From Pandoraea terrigena (GTDB taxonomy: Bacteria > Pseudomonadota > Gammaproteobacteria > Burkholderiales > Burkholderiaceae): DNA of 64,000 bases. The notes beneath the pieces are model-generated. The model worked only from the letters and a program-made list of their open reading frames with translations. It was not told the DNA's origin and made no database searches. Positions 37,350 through 47,703 of this stretch are shown here, in pieces (the first letter of the stretch is position 1; the number at the start of each line of letters is the position of its first letter). Location: assembly GCF_902459705.1 (NCBI RefSeq), contig NZ_CABPRU010000001.1, forward strand, positions 372,001-436,000. The letters are read 5' to 3'. Position numbers and translations under genes: made by a program.

Positions 37350-38596
37350 AGATTTACGCGGTTGGCGGCGCGATTCGCGACGCCATGCTGGGATTGCCCG
37401 TGAAGGATCGGGACTACGTGGTGGTGGGCGCAACGCCCGAGGACATGGTGCGGCAGGGCTTCAAACCGGTGGGCCGCGACTTCCCGGTGTTTCTCCATCC
37501 CAAGACGCAGGCCGAGTATGCGCTCGCGCGCACCGAACGCAAGACGGCACGCGGCTATCACGGCTTTTCGTTCTACTTCGCCCCCGAAGTCACGCTCGAA
37601 GAAGACCTCGTGCGGCGCGATTTCACCATCAATGCGATGGCGCGCGAGGTCATGCCCGACGACAGTCTGTCGGATCAACTGGTCGATCCCTACGGCGGCC
37701 GGCGCGACCTCGAGGCGAGGTTGTTCCGCCACGTCGGCGAGGCGTTCGCGGAAGATCCGGTGCGAATTCTGCGGTGTGCCCGTTTTGCCGCGCGCTTCAC
37801 GGACTTTTCCGTGGCCGACGAGACGCTCGCGCTCATGCGCGAGATGACGGCCAACGGCGAGGTCGATGCCCTGGTCGCCGAGCGCGTCTGGCAGGAGATT
37901 TCACGCGGGCTGATGGAGCGTCGTCCGTCGCGTATGTTCGATGTCCTGCGCGCGTGCGGGGCGATCGATCGCATCCTGCCGGAGGTGGCGCGGCTGTGGG
38001 GCGTGCCGCAGCGCGCCGATTTCCATCCCGAAGTCGACACCGGCGTGCACGTGATGATGGTGCTCGACTACGCCGCGGCGCAGGGCTTTTCGCTGCCGGT
38101 GCGCTTCGCTGCCCTCACACACGATCTCGGCAAAGGCACGACGCCGGAGGATGTGTTGCCGCGTCACATCGGGCATGAGGGGCGCAGTGTCGACCTGCTC
38201 GGGCCATTGTGCGCGCGCTTGCGCGTTCCGGTCGAATGCCGAGCGCTCGCGCAGGTCGTCGCGCGCGAGCACGGCAATATCCACGGGTGTCTGAAGTTCG
38301 GGGCGGCGGCGCTCGTGCGGTTGCTGGAGCGATGCGACGCCTTGCGAAAGCCCGATCGGTTCGTCGAGGTGCTTCAGGCCTGCGAAGCCGATGCGCGCGG
38401 ACGCGGCGGCGACTTTGCCACGGCACCGTATCCGCAACGCGATCGATTGATCGCGGCACTCGGCGCGGCGCGCAGCATCGACGCCGGGGCGGTGGCGGGT
38501 CAGTACGCCGATCATCCCTTGAAGATTCGCGACGCCGTGCAGGCCGCGAGAATCGATGCCGTCAAGGCGGCGGGGTTGAGGGGCGAGGGAGACTGA
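37346..38596 (+). CDS. cca: CCA tRNA nucleotidyltransferase with HD domain
   Basis: This enzyme adds or repairs the 3' CCA of tRNAs. The ATG at 37346 overlaps the GST stop and gives 416 residues. The nucleotidyltransferase core is clear: [34 protein letters not shown], then [14 protein letters not shown] and [11 protein letters not shown]. The C-terminal half has an HD phosphohydrolase motif ([11 protein letters not shown]), so this is the multifunctional form found in beta- and gamma-proteobacteria with additional phosphatase and phosphodiesterase activities. Upstream in-frame sequence within the GST gene is a shadow. Confidence 0.95.
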   Translation: [416 protein letters not shown]

Positions 38597-38604
38597 GCCT
38601 CCGG

Positions 38605-38637
38605 GGGCACGCGAGACGTCGGCGTCTGCGCGTGCCC
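38605..38637. terminator. Hairpin between convergent cca and glutamate-binding-protein genes
   Basis: GGGCACGCG (38605-38613) pairs with CGCGTGCCC (38629-38637), and AGACG pairs with CGTCT inside, giving about 14 paired bases around a TCGG loop. There is no T-run, so termination is inferred from its position between two convergent genes. Confidence 0.6.
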
Positions 38638-38655
38638 GCGACCGGCAAGGTTCGC

Positions 38656-39558
38656 TTACTCGAACGCCTTGTCGTTCGGATTCGCGTAGATCTGCTTGAG
38701 CTGGTCGCTCATTGCGAAGTTGAAGTTGATCTGCTTCGGCGGCACCGGCGACTCGAACCACTTCTTGTACATCTTGTTGATCTCGCCGCTCTTCATCACA
38801 CCGGCGAGCGTGTCGTCGACGAGCTTCTTGAACTCGGTGTCGCCGTGTTTCATCATGAAGCCGTAGGCTTCGAACGATTGCGGCGTGCCCGTGACGACCC
38901 AGTCGTCGGGGTTGCGGCCCATCGTGCGCGCACCGGCGAGCAGTACGTCGTCCATCATGAACGCCTGCACGCGACCGCCCTGGAGCATGGTGAAGGACTC
39001 CCCATAGTCCTTGCCCGAGATGACGCTCATGTTCATCTTCTTCTCGTTGTTCATCCTGTTCAGGATGCGCTCCGACGTCGTGCCCGCATTGGTCACGACC
39101 GGCTTGCCCGCCAGATCCGGGAAGTCCTTGATGCCGGCATGCTTGTTCACGAGCAGCCGCGTGCCCGCGACGAAGAATGTGTCCGAGAAATCGACCTGCG
39201 CCTGACGCGCCTTCAGGTTCGTCGTCACGCCGCACTCGATATCAACGGTGCCGTTCTGCACGAGGGCAATGCGGTTCTGCGAGGTGACCGGAATGAAGCG
39301 CACTTGCAGATCGGGCTTCTTCAGGCGCGTCTTCACCGCCTCGACGACCTTGTTGCATAGATCCTGCGAATAGCCAATGACGTTGTGATTGTTGTCGTAG
39401 TACGAAAACGGAATCGACGACTCGCGATGCCCAATCGAGATCACGCCGCTGCTCTCGATCTTCTGGAGCGTCTCGGACGCAGGCTGCGCGAGCGCCGCTC
39501 CCGTCGCGACACTCATCGCTACGCCCAGCATCACCCCGGTCAATCGCATCTTGATCAT
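38656..39558 (-). CDS. gltI: Glutamate/aspartate ABC transporter substrate-binding protein
   Basis: This periplasmic binding protein of family 3 has 300 residues. The ATG complementary to 39556-39558 is preceded by CAGGAGCAG and followed by a signal peptide (MIKMRLTGVMLGVAMSVATGAALAQ). Landmarks of the GltI group are LQKIESSGVISIGHRESSIPFSYYD, QNRIALVQNGTVDIECGVTTN and FSDTFFVAGTRLLV. No permease or ATPase gene lies next to it here, so it must use subunits encoded elsewhere or the operon is split. A promoter with a dyad lies upstream. Confidence 0.9.
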   Translation of the reverse strand: MIKMRLTGVMLGVAMSVATGAALAQPASETLQKIESSGVISIGHRESSIPFSYYDNNHNVIGYSQDLCNKVVEAVKTRLKKPDLQVRFIPVTSQNRIALVQNGTVDIECGVTTNLKARQAQVDFSDTFFVAGTRLLVNKHAGIKDFPDLAGKPVVTNAGTTSERILNRMNNEKKMNMSVISGKDYGESFTMLQGGRVQAFMMDDVLLAGARTMGRNPDDWVVTGTPQSFEAYGFMMKHGDTEFKKLVDDTLAGVMKSGEINKMYKKWFESPVPPKQINFNFAMSDQLKQIYANPNDKAFE

Positions 39559-39598
39559 GTTCTGCTCCTGAAATGGCCTCACCTTGATTCACGATTGA

Positions 39599-39639
39599 AT
39601 CATTTGTTTCATATTAATTTTTTTGCAACAAATGATCAA
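39599..39639 (-). promoter_or_regulatory. Promoter with 10-bp dyad upstream of gltI
   Basis: On the minus strand TTGATC (39639-39634), 17 bases and TAATAT (39616-39611) form a good sigma-70 promoter about 50 bases before the gene. A perfect inverted repeat, ATCATTTGTT (39599-39608) and AACAAATGAT (39627-39636), brackets the -10 box, as a repressor or activator site would. The rest of the 280-base gap up to the DUF2905 gene shows nothing else I can support. Confidence 0.6.
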
Positions 39640-39839
39640 ATCGTTGTTAACCCTAGCGATGACAGCCGTCCGGCGCGCCGCCATGACGGCGACGCGCGCA
39701 GACGCGTGCCGAACCGGCTATCGACGGTGGATCGACGGCGGATCGGCGTTGCGGGTGGGCGCGCAAAAAGGGAACCGGGAACCCGGGAGCGGGCCGGTCG
39801 GACGGACGTGGCAACAGGTGTTGCATCGCCCGACCGCGA

Positions 39840-40034
39840 CTACAGCAGGCGAATCAGCAGATTGAAGACAAGCGAGAGCACGACGGTCGAGGCAAACGGG
39901 AAGACCATCTCGCGGCCGCGCCAGCGAAGGCGCAGGTCGCCGGGCAACCGGCCGATGCCGAGTTTGGTCAGCCACGGCGAGGCCGCCGAGAGGATGCAGA
40001 TCGCGATGAAGATCGTGAACATCCAGCGAAACAT
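39840..40034 (-). CDS. DUF2905 family small membrane protein
   Basis: This is a 64-residue protein with two hydrophobic segments (WMFTIFIAICILSAASPW and the C-terminal FPFASTVVLSLVFNLLIRLL) and the family motif LGIGRLPGDLRLRWRGREMVFPFAS. DUF2905 proteins are conserved small inner-membrane proteins of unknown function, often near MidA-like methyltransferase genes. It lies 27 bases after that gene here and is probably co-transcribed. Confidence 0.88.
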   Translation of the reverse strand: MFRWMFTIFIAICILSAASPWLTKLGIGRLPGDLRLRWRGREMVFPFASTVVLSLVFNLLIRLL

Positions 40035-40061
40035 ATCGGTGTGGCCTCGCGGTAAAGGGGA

Positions 40062-41279
40062 TCAGAGGGCGTGGCTGCGGTCGCCGGTGACAAAGCCGAG
40101 CAGGCCCGCCCACTCGTCCATGCCGCGACCGAACGCGATGACCTTGAAGAGTTCGCCCATCTCGGCTTCCGAGAGCAGTTTCTGCGCGGCGGCCGCGGCC
40201 GGCAGGTACGTCTTCGGATCAGTCGGATCGAGCGCACTCATCAGCTCGATGATGCCTGCGTTCATCAGGAATCGGGCCTGTGAGGTGAACCCCAGCAGAT
40301 CGAGACCCGCTTCGACGCCGGCATCGGCGATCCCCGAAAACTCCACGTGAGCGGTAATGTCCTGCAAGCCGGGGTAATAGAACGGATCGTCGTGAGCGTG
40401 GTGGCGGTAATGGCACATCAAGGTGCCGTCTGCGCGCTGCGGATGATAATACTCACGCGCGGGGAAACCGTAGTCGATGAGCAGCAAGACGCCGCGCGCG
40501 AGCAGAGGCGCCACGCTGCGCACGAATGCCGAGGCGGCTTCGTGTGTCTCCGTCCGATATTCCTGCGTCGGCGGCAGATCAGCCAGCGCATCGAGCGCCT
40601 GCGGCAACGGGCCAGTGTGGCGATGCGCTTCCCAGTCGAAGCCGCCTTCCTGGTTACGCACCACGCCGCGCTCGAACCAAACGGGCTGCCCGCCGTCGTC
40701 CGGGCGGCGTGTCCATAGGCGCACCGGCATGGCGTCGAGCACTTCGTTGCCGAGCATCACGCCTTGGAAGGCGTCGGGCAACCGGTCGAGCCACGTGACG
40801 CGATCGAGCAGATGCGGCGCGGCGGTGGCGATGGTCTCGCGCTGGCGCGCACGCAGCTCGCCGGAGAGTTCCATGATCGAGTAGCGTTCGCAGGGCGTGC
40901 CTTCGGCGTCGAGCGCGAGCAGCAGGTCGGCCGCCAGGCGTCCGGACCCTGCGCCGAATTCCAGCGCTTGCGCGTCGCCTGTCTGTTCGAAGATCTCGCT
41001 GACCTGGCGGGCCAGCGTGCGTGCGAAGAACGGCGTGAGTTCCGGCGCGGTGACGAAGTCGCTCCCGTCGGCGGCCAGGCGCCCGAATTTCGCGGCACCG
41101 GCCGCATAGTAGCCAAGACCGGGCGCGTAAAGGGCCAGTTCCATGAAGCGATCGAACGGCAACCAGCCGCCAGCCGCGTCGATGGTGTCGGCAAGATACG
41201 CCGTGAGGCGGCGCGAGTGTTCGAGCGCGTCCGGCTCCGGAACGGGTAAACTACGGGGTTTGGGTGCGGCCTGATTCAT
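40062..41279 (-). CDS. MidA/NDUFAF7-like SAM-dependent methyltransferase
   Basis: The 405-residue class I methyltransferase has FDRFMELALYAPGLGYYAAGAAKFG, DFVTAPELTPFFARTLARQ, LEFGAGSGRLAADLL (SAM-binding glycine motif) and MLGNEVLDAMPVRLW. All are typical of the family that includes the mitochondrial complex I assembly factor NDUFAF7, which methylates an arginine of a complex I subunit. The bacterial substrate is not established. It is followed by the DUF2905 gene and is divergent from the reductase gene at 41548, with 268 bases between. Confidence 0.9.
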   Translation of the reverse strand: MNQAAPKPRSLPVPEPDALEHSRRLTAYLADTIDAAGGWLPFDRFMELALYAPGLGYYAAGAAKFGRLAADGSDFVTAPELTPFFARTLARQVSEIFEQTGDAQALEFGAGSGRLAADLLLALDAEGTPCERYSIMELSGELRARQRETIATAAPHLLDRVTWLDRLPDAFQGVMLGNEVLDAMPVRLWTRRPDDGGQPVWFERGVVRNQEGGFDWEAHRHTGPLPQALDALADLPPTQEYRTETHEAASAFVRSVAPLLARGVLLLIDYGFPAREYYHPQRADGTLMCHYRHHAHDDPFYYPGLQDITAHVEFSGIADAGVEAGLDLLGFTSQARFLMNAGIIELMSALDPTDPKTYLPAAAAAQKLLSEAEMGELFKVIAFGRGMDEWAGLLGFVTGDRSHAL

Positions 41280-41547
41280 GCGGGCATTGTAACGGAGACG
41301 GTGCTGGCTGGCTGCTTCGGTCGATATTGGCGCGTCAACGCGCCATTTTGCGGTGATTTGCGCCGATTTTCGTCAATTTCGAGTCGTTTTTGCGTGATTT
41401 TCGCCAGTGCTGGCGATATTTTCCCGCCGACTGGACGAAGGGAGACGCCGTCGCGAGCGACAGCACCGAGCGTTCGTCCAGGCCCCTCGAGGCCCCTTGT
41501 TGCCCGAAGTGCATCAACCCAACCGTTCTCTGACAGGAATTCGCCGC

Positions 41548-42390
41548 ATGACCGTTGCATCGACGCCACGCCCTACGTCTGTCGCAGGCGACCCTGCCGG
41601 TACGCCTGCCGTGCCGCGCGTGGCGCTGGTGACGGGAGGCGCGCGCCGGATCGGTCGCGCCATCGCGTTGCGGCTCGCCGGCATGGGGTGGGACGTCGCC
41701 GTTCACTACGAGCGTTCGCACGCCGAAGCGCTCGAGACGGTCACGGCCATCGAGGCATTGGGGCGCCGTGCAGTGGCCTTGCAGGCGTCGCTGGCGGACG
41801 AAGCCGCCACCGCCGGGCTCATCGCCCGGTGTGCCGCGGCGCTGGGCGTGCCCACGTGCCTCGTCAACAATGCCTCACGCTTCGAGTACGATAGCGCCGG
41901 CGATTTCGGCTACCAGGCACTGGAGCGTCACATGCGCGTGAATGCGGGCGCACCGCTCGTGCTCGCGCGCGAGATGCATGCCGCATTGGGCGAGTCGGGA
42001 CGCGGCGTCGTTGTCAATCTGCTCGATCAGAAGCTGGCGAATCCGAATCCCGATTACCTGTCGTACACGCTGTCGAAGGCGGCGCTGGCACTGGCGACGA
42101 CGTTGCTTGCCCAGGCGTTCGCACCCCGCTTGCGCGTGGTCGGCGTGGCGCCTGGGGTCACGTTGCTGTCGGTCGACCAGACCCCGGTGGGCTTTGCGGC
42201 GGCGCACGCGGCCACTCCGCTGGGCGCCTCGTCGACGCCGGAGGACATTGCGCAGGCGGTGGCGTATCTGACCGACGCGCCTGCCGTGACCGGCACCGTG
42301 TTGTATGTCGATGGCGGGCAACATCTCGCGAGTTCGTCGCGCGACGTGAAATTTCTGACCGAGCCGGCCGAAGCCGACCGGTCTCGTTGA
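41548..42390 (+). CDS. Short-chain dehydrogenase, probable pteridine/dihydrofolate-type reductase (FolM-like)
   Basis: This SDR enzyme starts at the ATG at 41548 (ACAGGAAT upstream) and has 280 residues. The coenzyme motif VALVTGGARRIGRAIALRLAG contains an Arg typical of NADPH-dependent pteridine reductases, LVNNASRFEYDS follows, and the catalytic pair is YTLSKAA. Because folB follows 21 bases later, a role in tetrahydromonapterin or folate metabolism like that of FolM is likely. The family assignment within SDR is inferred. Confidence 0.8.
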   Translation: MTVASTPRPTSVAGDPAGTPAVPRVALVTGGARRIGRAIALRLAGMGWDVAVHYERSHAEALETVTAIEALGRRAVALQASLADEAATAGLIARCAAALGVPTCLVNNASRFEYDSAGDFGYQALERHMRVNAGAPLVLAREMHAALGESGRGVVVNLLDQKLANPNPDYLSYTLSKAALALATTLLAQAFAPRLRVVGVAPGVTLLSVDQTPVGFAAAHAATPLGASSTPEDIAQAVAYLTDAPAVTGTVLYVDGGQHLASSSRDVKFLTEPAEADRSR

Positions 42391-42411
42391 TTGTCATTAA
42401 GAGTTTTCAAA

Positions 42412-42807
42412 ATGCATAGCGCTCTTTCCCACCCTCGCCTGATGGACTGTCGTCGCATGTTCCTGCGCGACTATGAAGTGTTCATCAACATCGGCGTGCA
42501 CGATTACGAAAAGCGTGGCGAGCAGCGCGTGCTGATCAACGTGCAACTGTTCGTGCCGCTCGCCGAGAGCACGCCCGTGGCGGACAAGCTCGACGAAGTG
42601 GTCGATTACGACTTCATGCGAGAGACCATCGCCAAGCGCGTGGGGCTGGGGCACATCCACCTGCAGGAAACCTTGTGCGACGACGTCGCGAGTGCGCTGC
42701 TCGCGCATCCGCGCGTGCGCGCCGTGGGCGTGTCGACCGAGAAGCCCGACGTCTATTCCGATTGCCACTCGGTCGGCATCGAAGTGTTCAAGATGAAGGG
42801 TGCCTGA
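42412..42807 (+). CDS. folB: Dihydroneopterin aldolase FolB
   Basis: FolB splits dihydroneopterin to hydroxymethyl-dihydropterin in folate synthesis. The ATG at 42412, with AAGAG 9 bases upstream, gives 131 residues. The sequence has [60 protein letters not shown] and a C-terminal [19 protein letters not shown] strand, all typical. It lies between the reductase gene and ttcA, and ttcA starts 2 bases after its stop. Confidence 0.92.
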   Translation: MHSALSHPRLMDCRRMFLRDYEVFINIGVHDYEKRGEQRVLINVQLFVPLAESTPVADKLDEVVDYDFMRETIAKRVGLGHIHLQETLCDDVASALLAHPRVRAVGVSTEKPDVYSDCHSVGIEVFKMKGA

Positions 42808-42808
42808 C

Positions 42809-43765
42809 ATGAGTGCCGTCATGCCCGAGACCGGTGCGCCGCTGGCTGCGGCCGGAAGCGTCGCCGCCGATAGCGTGAAGAAAGCGCAGAAACTCGCGTT
42901 CGAGAACAACAAGCTCGAGAAGCGGCTGTTCCGTCTGACGGGGCAGGCCATTGGCGACTACAACATGATCGAGCAGGGCGACCGTGTGATGGTGTGCATG
43001 TCCGGCGGCAAGGACAGCTACGCCATGCTCGACATCCTGCTCAAGCTTCGCGAGCGTGCGCCGATCGACTTCTCGATCGTTGCGGTCAACCTCGATCAGA
43101 AGCAGCCGGGGTTCCCCGAGCATGTGTTGCCCGACTACTTCCGCTCCATCGGCGTGGATTTCCACATCGAGAACCAGGACACGTATTCGATCGTCAAGCG
43201 TGTGGTGCCCGAGGGCAAGACGACGTGCTCGCTGTGCTCGCGCCTGCGTCGCGGCATTCTCTATCGTGTGGCCGGCGAACTCGGTGCGACCAAGGTCGCG
43301 CTGGGCCACCATCGCGACGACATCATCGAGACCGTTTTCCTGAACCTGTTCTACGGTGGCAAGCTCAAGGGCATGCCGCCGAAGCTCCAGTCGGACGACG
43401 GCAAGAACGTGGTGATCCGCCCGCTCGCCTATGTGCGCGAGTCGGATCTTGAGCGTTACGCCGAGTACAAGCAGTTTCCGATCATTCCGTGCACGCTGTG
43501 CGGCAGCCAGCCGAACCTGAAGCGCGCGGAGATGAAGGCGCTGATCCGCCTGTGGGAGAAGCAGCACCCCGGGCGTATCAAATCGATTTTCAGTGCGCTC
43601 TCGAATGTGGTGCCGTCGCATCTGATGGATACGAACCTTCACGACTTCAAGCATTTGCGTGCGACGGGGCAGCCCGATCCGCTCGGTGATATCGCGTTCG
43701 ACGAAGCGCCGTGTGGCGACGAGAACGACGCCGGCATCATTCGTATCACGCAATTCGACGACTGA
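42809..43765 (+). CDS. ttcA: tRNA 2-thiocytidine biosynthesis protein TtcA
   Basis: TtcA thiolates cytidine 32 in tRNA using an iron-sulfur cluster. The ATG at 42809 gives 318 residues. The ATP PP-loop is [16 protein letters not shown], and the two CxxC motifs are [12 protein letters not shown] and [42 protein letters not shown] is strongly conserved. A GTG three codons earlier lies inside folB and is less likely. Confidence 0.95.
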   Translation: MSAVMPETGAPLAAAGSVAADSVKKAQKLAFENNKLEKRLFRLTGQAIGDYNMIEQGDRVMVCMSGGKDSYAMLDILLKLRERAPIDFSIVAVNLDQKQPGFPEHVLPDYFRSIGVDFHIENQDTYSIVKRVVPEGKTTCSLCSRLRRGILYRVAGELGATKVALGHHRDDIIETVFLNLFYGGKLKGMPPKLQSDDGKNVVIRPLAYVRESDLERYAEYKQFPIIPCTLCGSQPNLKRAEMKALIRLWEKQHPGRIKSIFSALSNVVPSHLMDTNLHDFKHLRATGQPDPLGDIAFDEAPCGDENDAGIIRITQFDD

Positions 43766-43876
43766 ACGCGCTCGCGACCACTCGCGGCACCCTAGCTGGA
43801 TGCGGCCTGCCGGACGAACCGGCGCGGTCGCCTGACCCCGACACACGGATTTCCACTCTCGAATCGTCACGACGCC

Positions 43877-45238
43877 ATGAATATTGTGATTCTCGCCGCC
43901 GGTATGGGTAAGCGCATGCGCTCGAAGCTGCCCAAGGTGTTGCAGCCACTGGCCGGCCGGCCGCTCCTGTCGCACGTGATTGCGACCGCACGCAAGCTCA
44001 CGCCGGGCAAGCTCATCGTGGTGATCGGCCACGGTGGCGAGGCTGTGCGCGACGCGGTGGCCGGCGACGGCGTGCACTTCGCCGAGCAGGCGCAGCAGTT
44101 GGGTACCGGTCACGCGGTTCAGCAAGCGGCGTCGCTGCTCGACGAGTCGGTGCCGACGCTCGTGCTCTACGGCGACGTGCCGCTCACGCGACCCGAGACC
44201 TTGCAGGCGCTGCTGGACGCCGCCGGTCGCGAAAAGCTGGGCGTGCTCACTGTCGATCTGGACAACCCGACTGGGTACGGCCGGATCGTGCGCGACGCGG
44301 CGGGCAATGTGTTGCGCATCGTCGAACAGAAAGATGCCAACGAGGCCGAGCTGACCATTCGCGAAATCAACACGGGCATCATCGTGGCGCCGACGCGAGC
44401 GCTCAAGGGCTGGCTGGCCGGTCTGAAGAATCAGAACGCGCAGGGCGAGTACTACCTCACTGACGTGATTGCGTGTGCGGTCGCGCACGGCGTGCCGGTC
44501 GTCACCACGCAGCCGGCCTTCGCGTGGGAGCCCAATGGCGTGAACGACAAGGCGCAGCTTGCCGAGCTGGAGCGCGACTACCAGCGCAATGCGGCGGGCG
44601 CGCTGCTGGCGGCGGGCGTCACCCTGATCGATCCGGCGCGCTTCGATCTGCGCGGCGAGATCGTGTGCGGCACCGACGTCTCGATCGACGTGAACTGCGT
44701 GTTCGAAGGCAAGGTGACGATTGGCGATGGCGCGACGATCGGTCCGAACTGCGTGATTCGCAACAGCAGCATCGGCGCGGGCACGCGCATCGAGGCATTC
44801 AGTCATCTGGACGGCGCCGTGGTAGGTGCCGATGCGCACGTCGGGCCGTATGCGCGCCTGCGTCCGGGCGCGGATCTGGCTGACGAGGTGCACATCGGCA
44901 ACTTCGTGGAAGTGAAGAATGCGTCGCTCGCGAAGGGTTCGAAGGCCAACCACCTGGCCTATGTCGGCGACTCGACGGTAGGCGCGCGGGTCAACATCGG
45001 CGCGGGCACCATCACGTGCAATTACGATGGGGCGAACAAGCATCGCACGGTGATTGAGGACGATGTCTTCATCGGCTCTGACACCCAGCTCGTGGCACCG
45101 GTGACGGTGCGGCGCGGCACGACGATCGCCGCGGGTACCACCGTGTGGAAGGACACGCCGGAAGACGCGTTGGTGCTCAACGGCAAGACGCAGGAAGCGA
45201 AGTTGGGCTACGTTCGTCCGCGCAAGCAGAAGCAGTAA
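43877..45238 (+). CDS. glmU: Bifunctional UDP-GlcNAc pyrophosphorylase/glucosamine-1-phosphate acetyltransferase GlmU
   Basis: GlmU makes UDP-N-acetylglucosamine for peptidoglycan and lipopolysaccharide. The 453-residue protein starts [25 protein letters not shown] (nucleotidyltransferase domain), then YGDVPLT, and from about residue 240 has the left-handed beta-helix acetyltransferase with many hexapeptide repeats ([24 protein letters not shown]). It precedes glmS by 118 bases; the two act in the same pathway. Confidence 0.97.
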   Translation: MNIVILAAGMGKRMRSKLPKVLQPLAGRPLLSHVIATARKLTPGKLIVVIGHGGEAVRDAVAGDGVHFAEQAQQLGTGHAVQQAASLLDESVPTLVLYGDVPLTRPETLQALLDAAGREKLGVLTVDLDNPTGYGRIVRDAAGNVLRIVEQKDANEAELTIREINTGIIVAPTRALKGWLAGLKNQNAQGEYYLTDVIACAVAHGVPVVTTQPAFAWEPNGVNDKAQLAELERDYQRNAAGALLAAGVTLIDPARFDLRGEIVCGTDVSIDVNCVFEGKVTIGDGATIGPNCVIRNSSIGAGTRIEAFSHLDGAVVGADAHVGPYARLRPGADLADEVHIGNFVEVKNASLAKGSKANHLAYVGDSTVGARVNIGAGTITCNYDGANKHRTVIEDDVFIGSDTQLVAPVTVRRGTTIAAGTTVWKDTPEDALVLNGKTQEAKLGYVRPRKQKQ

Positions 45239-45356
45239 AATCGGCGGTAATGGACCGGCGTGCGAAGCGGAGGCAATCCAAAGCGCGCGCCGGCGAGTCA
45301 AAACGGATTGCATCCGATCGAATGCGCCAGGGTTCCTGGCACTAAGGGAAGCGAAT

Positions 45357-47186
45357 ATGTGCGGCATTGTCGGCGCGGTAGCGCGACGTAATGTAGTACC
45401 GGTGTTGGTCGAGGGGCTGCGTCGTCTGGAGTACCGCGGCTACGACTCGTGCGGCGTGGCGGTATTGAAGGATGGTGTGCCGCAGCGTGCGCGCAGCGTG
45501 TCGCGCGTGGCCGATCTCGACGAGCAACTGGCGCAGACGCAGTTGGGCGGCGAGACGGGCATTGCCCACACCCGCTGGGCGACGCACGGTGCGCCGGTCA
45601 CGGACAATGCGCATCCGATTTTCTCGCGCGACGATGTGGCGCTGGTGCATAACGGCATTATCGAGAACCACGAGAGCCTGCGTGACGAGCTGCGCGGTCT
45701 GGGCTACGTGTTCGTGTCGCAGACCGACACCGAGGTCATTGCTCACCTGGTGCATCACCTGTTGTCGAACGGTGCGGCGGGCGATCTGTATCACGCGGTG
45801 CGCCTGGCGACGCGCCGTCTGCATGGGGCTTACGCGATCGCGGTGTTCCGCAAGCAGGAGCCGCACCGTGTGGTGGGCGCACGCGCGGGGTCGCCGCTGG
45901 TCGTGGGCGTGGGTGAGGGCGAGAACTTCCTCGCCTCGGACGCACTGGCGCTCGCCGGCACGACCGATCAGTTCATCTACCTGGAAGAGGGCGATGTCGT
46001 CGAACTCACGCTCGACGGCGTGACGATCGTGGACCGCAACGATGTGGCCGTGGAGCGCGAAGTGCGCACGGTGCAGGCGTACACGGGCGCGGTGGAGTTG
46101 GGCCCGTATCGTCACTACATGCAGAAGGAAATCTTCGAGCAGCCGCGTGCGATTGGCGACACGATGGAGGGCGTGGAAGGCATTTCGCCGACGCTCTTCG
46201 GCGAGACGGCGGAAGCGGTGCTGGGCAGCGTCGACTCGATCCTGATTCTGGCGTGCGGCACGAGCTATTACTCGGGCATGACGGCCAAGTACTGGCTGGA
46301 GTCGCTGGCGCAGATTCCGACGCAAGTGGAAGTGGCGAGCGAGTATCGCTATCGCGACAGCGTGCCGAATCCGAAGACGCTGGTGGTGACGATTTCGCAG
46401 TCGGGCGAGACGGCCGACACGATGGCGGCGCTGCAACATGCGCAGTCGCTGGGCATGACGAACACGCTGGCGATCTGCAACGTGGGCACGAGTGCGATGG
46501 TGCGCCAGACGGCGCTGCACTACCTCACACGCGCGGGCACGGAGATCGGCGTGGCGTCGACGAAGGCGTTCACCACGCAGTTGACGGCACTGTTCCTGCT
46601 GACGCTGACGATTGCGAAGTTGCGCGGCCGTCTGACGGCGACTCAGGAAGCCGACTACCTGACGCAGTTGCGTCACTTGCCGGCGGCGCTGCACAGCGTG
46701 CTGGCACTGGAGCCGCAGATCATCGCGTGGGCGGAGGACTTTGCGCGTCGTGAGAATGCGCTGTTCCTGGGCCGGGGCCTGCATTACCCGATCGCGCTGG
46801 AAGGCGCGCTCAAGCTCAAGGAAATCTCGTACATCCACGCCGAGGCGTACCCGGCCGGTGAGCTCAAGCATGGTCCGCTGGCGCTGGTGACGGAAGAGAT
46901 GCCGGTGGTGACGGTCGCGCCGCGCGATGCGCTGGTCGAGAAGCTGAAGTCGAACATGCAGGAAGTGCGTGCGCGTGGCGGCCAGTTGTACGTTTTCGCC
47001 GACGCGGACACGCAGATCGCGAACGCGGATGGCATCCACGTGATTCGCATGCCGGAGCACTACGGCCAGCTTTCACCGATTCTGCACGTCGTGCCGCTGC
47101 AATTGCTCGCGTATCACACCGCCTGCGCGCGCGGCACCGATGTCGACAAGCCGCGTAATCTGGCCAAGTCGGTGACGGTGGAGTGA
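45357..47186 (+). CDS. glmS: Glutamine-fructose-6-phosphate aminotransferase GlmS
   Basis: GlmS makes glucosamine-6-phosphate. The 609-residue chain begins [11 protein letters not shown] (Cys2 nucleophile) with [23 protein letters not shown] and NGIIENHE in the glutaminase domain. Two SIS domains follow ([43 protein letters not shown]) and the end is [20 protein letters not shown]. The last codons (CTGGCCAAGTCGGTGACGGT region) are the classic recognition site of the Tn7 targeting protein TnsD, and a Tn7-like element indeed sits 26 bases past the stop. Confidence 0.97.
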   Translation: MCGIVGAVARRNVVPVLVEGLRRLEYRGYDSCGVAVLKDGVPQRARSVSRVADLDEQLAQTQLGGETGIAHTRWATHGAPVTDNAHPIFSRDDVALVHNGIIENHESLRDELRGLGYVFVSQTDTEVIAHLVHHLLSNGAAGDLYHAVRLATRRLHGAYAIAVFRKQEPHRVVGARAGSPLVVGVGEGENFLASDALALAGTTDQFIYLEEGDVVELTLDGVTIVDRNDVAVEREVRTVQAYTGAVELGPYRHYMQKEIFEQPRAIGDTMEGVEGISPTLFGETAEAVLGSVDSILILACGTSYYSGMTAKYWLESLAQIPTQVEVASEYRYRDSVPNPKTLVVTISQSGETADTMAALQHAQSLGMTNTLAICNVGTSAMVRQTALHYLTRAGTEIGVASTKAFTTQLTALFLLTLTIAKLRGRLTATQEADYLTQLRHLPAALHSVLALEPQIIAWAEDFARRENALFLGRGLHYPIALEGALKLKEISYIHAEAYPAGELKHGPLALVTEEMPVVTVAPRDALVEKLKSNMQEVRARGGQLYVFADADTQIANADGIHVIRMPEHYGQLSPILHVVPLQLLAYHTACARGTDVDKPRNLAKSVTVE

Positions 47187-47207
47187 GGGAAGGGGGCTGG
47201 TGGATAG

Positions 47208-47212
47208 CCAGC
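47208..47212. repeat. Left target-site duplication CCAGC of Tn7-like element
   Basis: CCAGC directly precedes the TGT end of the element and recurs directly after the ACA end at 54888-54892. A 5-bp duplication is the length made by Tn7 transposition. It lies 22-26 bases downstream of the glmS stop. Confidence 0.85.
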
Positions 47213-47301
47213 TGTCTAAAACAAATAGAAACGCTTCAAAACGTCCGCGAAATGCTGGATAAATGAGGGGGTCTCCCGCCGTGGAGAGTCCCGCCAAATA
47301 G

Positions 47302-47335
47302 GGCCGACGATGCTTTTGCACGTTGGCCTTTTTTT
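47302..47335 (+). terminator. Rho-independent terminator inside the left end of the element
   Basis: GGCCGACG, an inner TGC-TTTT-GCA hairpin, and CGTTGGCC are followed by TTTTTTT. It would stop transcription arriving from glmS, protecting the chromosome-cargo junction. A second inverted repeat, AAAAATCCCCG (47341-47351) and CGGGGATTTTT (47379-47389), follows. Confidence 0.85.
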
Positions 47336-47426
47336 CGCGCAAAAATCCCCGGAAATACCCCCACATTTTTCCTCAAATCGGGGATTTTTTCCGTCGAAAT
47401 GCGCAATCTGTGGAAAGGGGTCTCCC

Positions 47427-47703
47427 GGCAAACCTAAGCGCTTCTCGGCCGCAAGTTGATGCGCGAGGCGGCTCCGCTAAGCCTTCTGGAGTCGCGTGCG
47501 TGCGCCGGATTGGGGTCGGCGTGGGAGCGCGCCTACTGGAGGCGCTGCGGTGGTTCTGCGGGGCTGAACGCGTTGAATATGACGTCGGTCACATCTGCGT
47601 ACGATTTGGCGTTGTGAACTCGACACCACTCGCGCTAGGTGTAATCGCTGCTCTCGCTGGTGCTGCTGACCTGTCCGGGAAATTTCGTACCAACGGAATC
47701 TAG
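47427..47703. other. Gene-free stretch between left element end and IS5-type element
   Basis: No convincing gene is seen here; the open frames on both strands have no recognisable features. The sequence GGGGTCTCCC just before it (47417-47426) also occurs at 47268-47277 and, in the right end, at 54664-54673, all in the same orientation. It ends with CTAG (47700-47703), one copy of the target duplication of the IS5-type element. Confidence 0.6.

Noticed and set aside
42788-45367. 859-residue minus-strand frame opposite ttcA and glmU
   Set aside because: Antisense to two strongly conserved genes and without any recognisable domain.
45342-47060. 572-residue minus-strand frame opposite glmS
   Set aside because: Antisense shadow of glmS with Arg/His-rich composition.
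47341-47389. AAAAATCCCCG / CGGGGATTTTT inverted repeat as a second terminator
   Set aside because: The 27-base spacer is long for a terminator; it is better treated as part of the element end.
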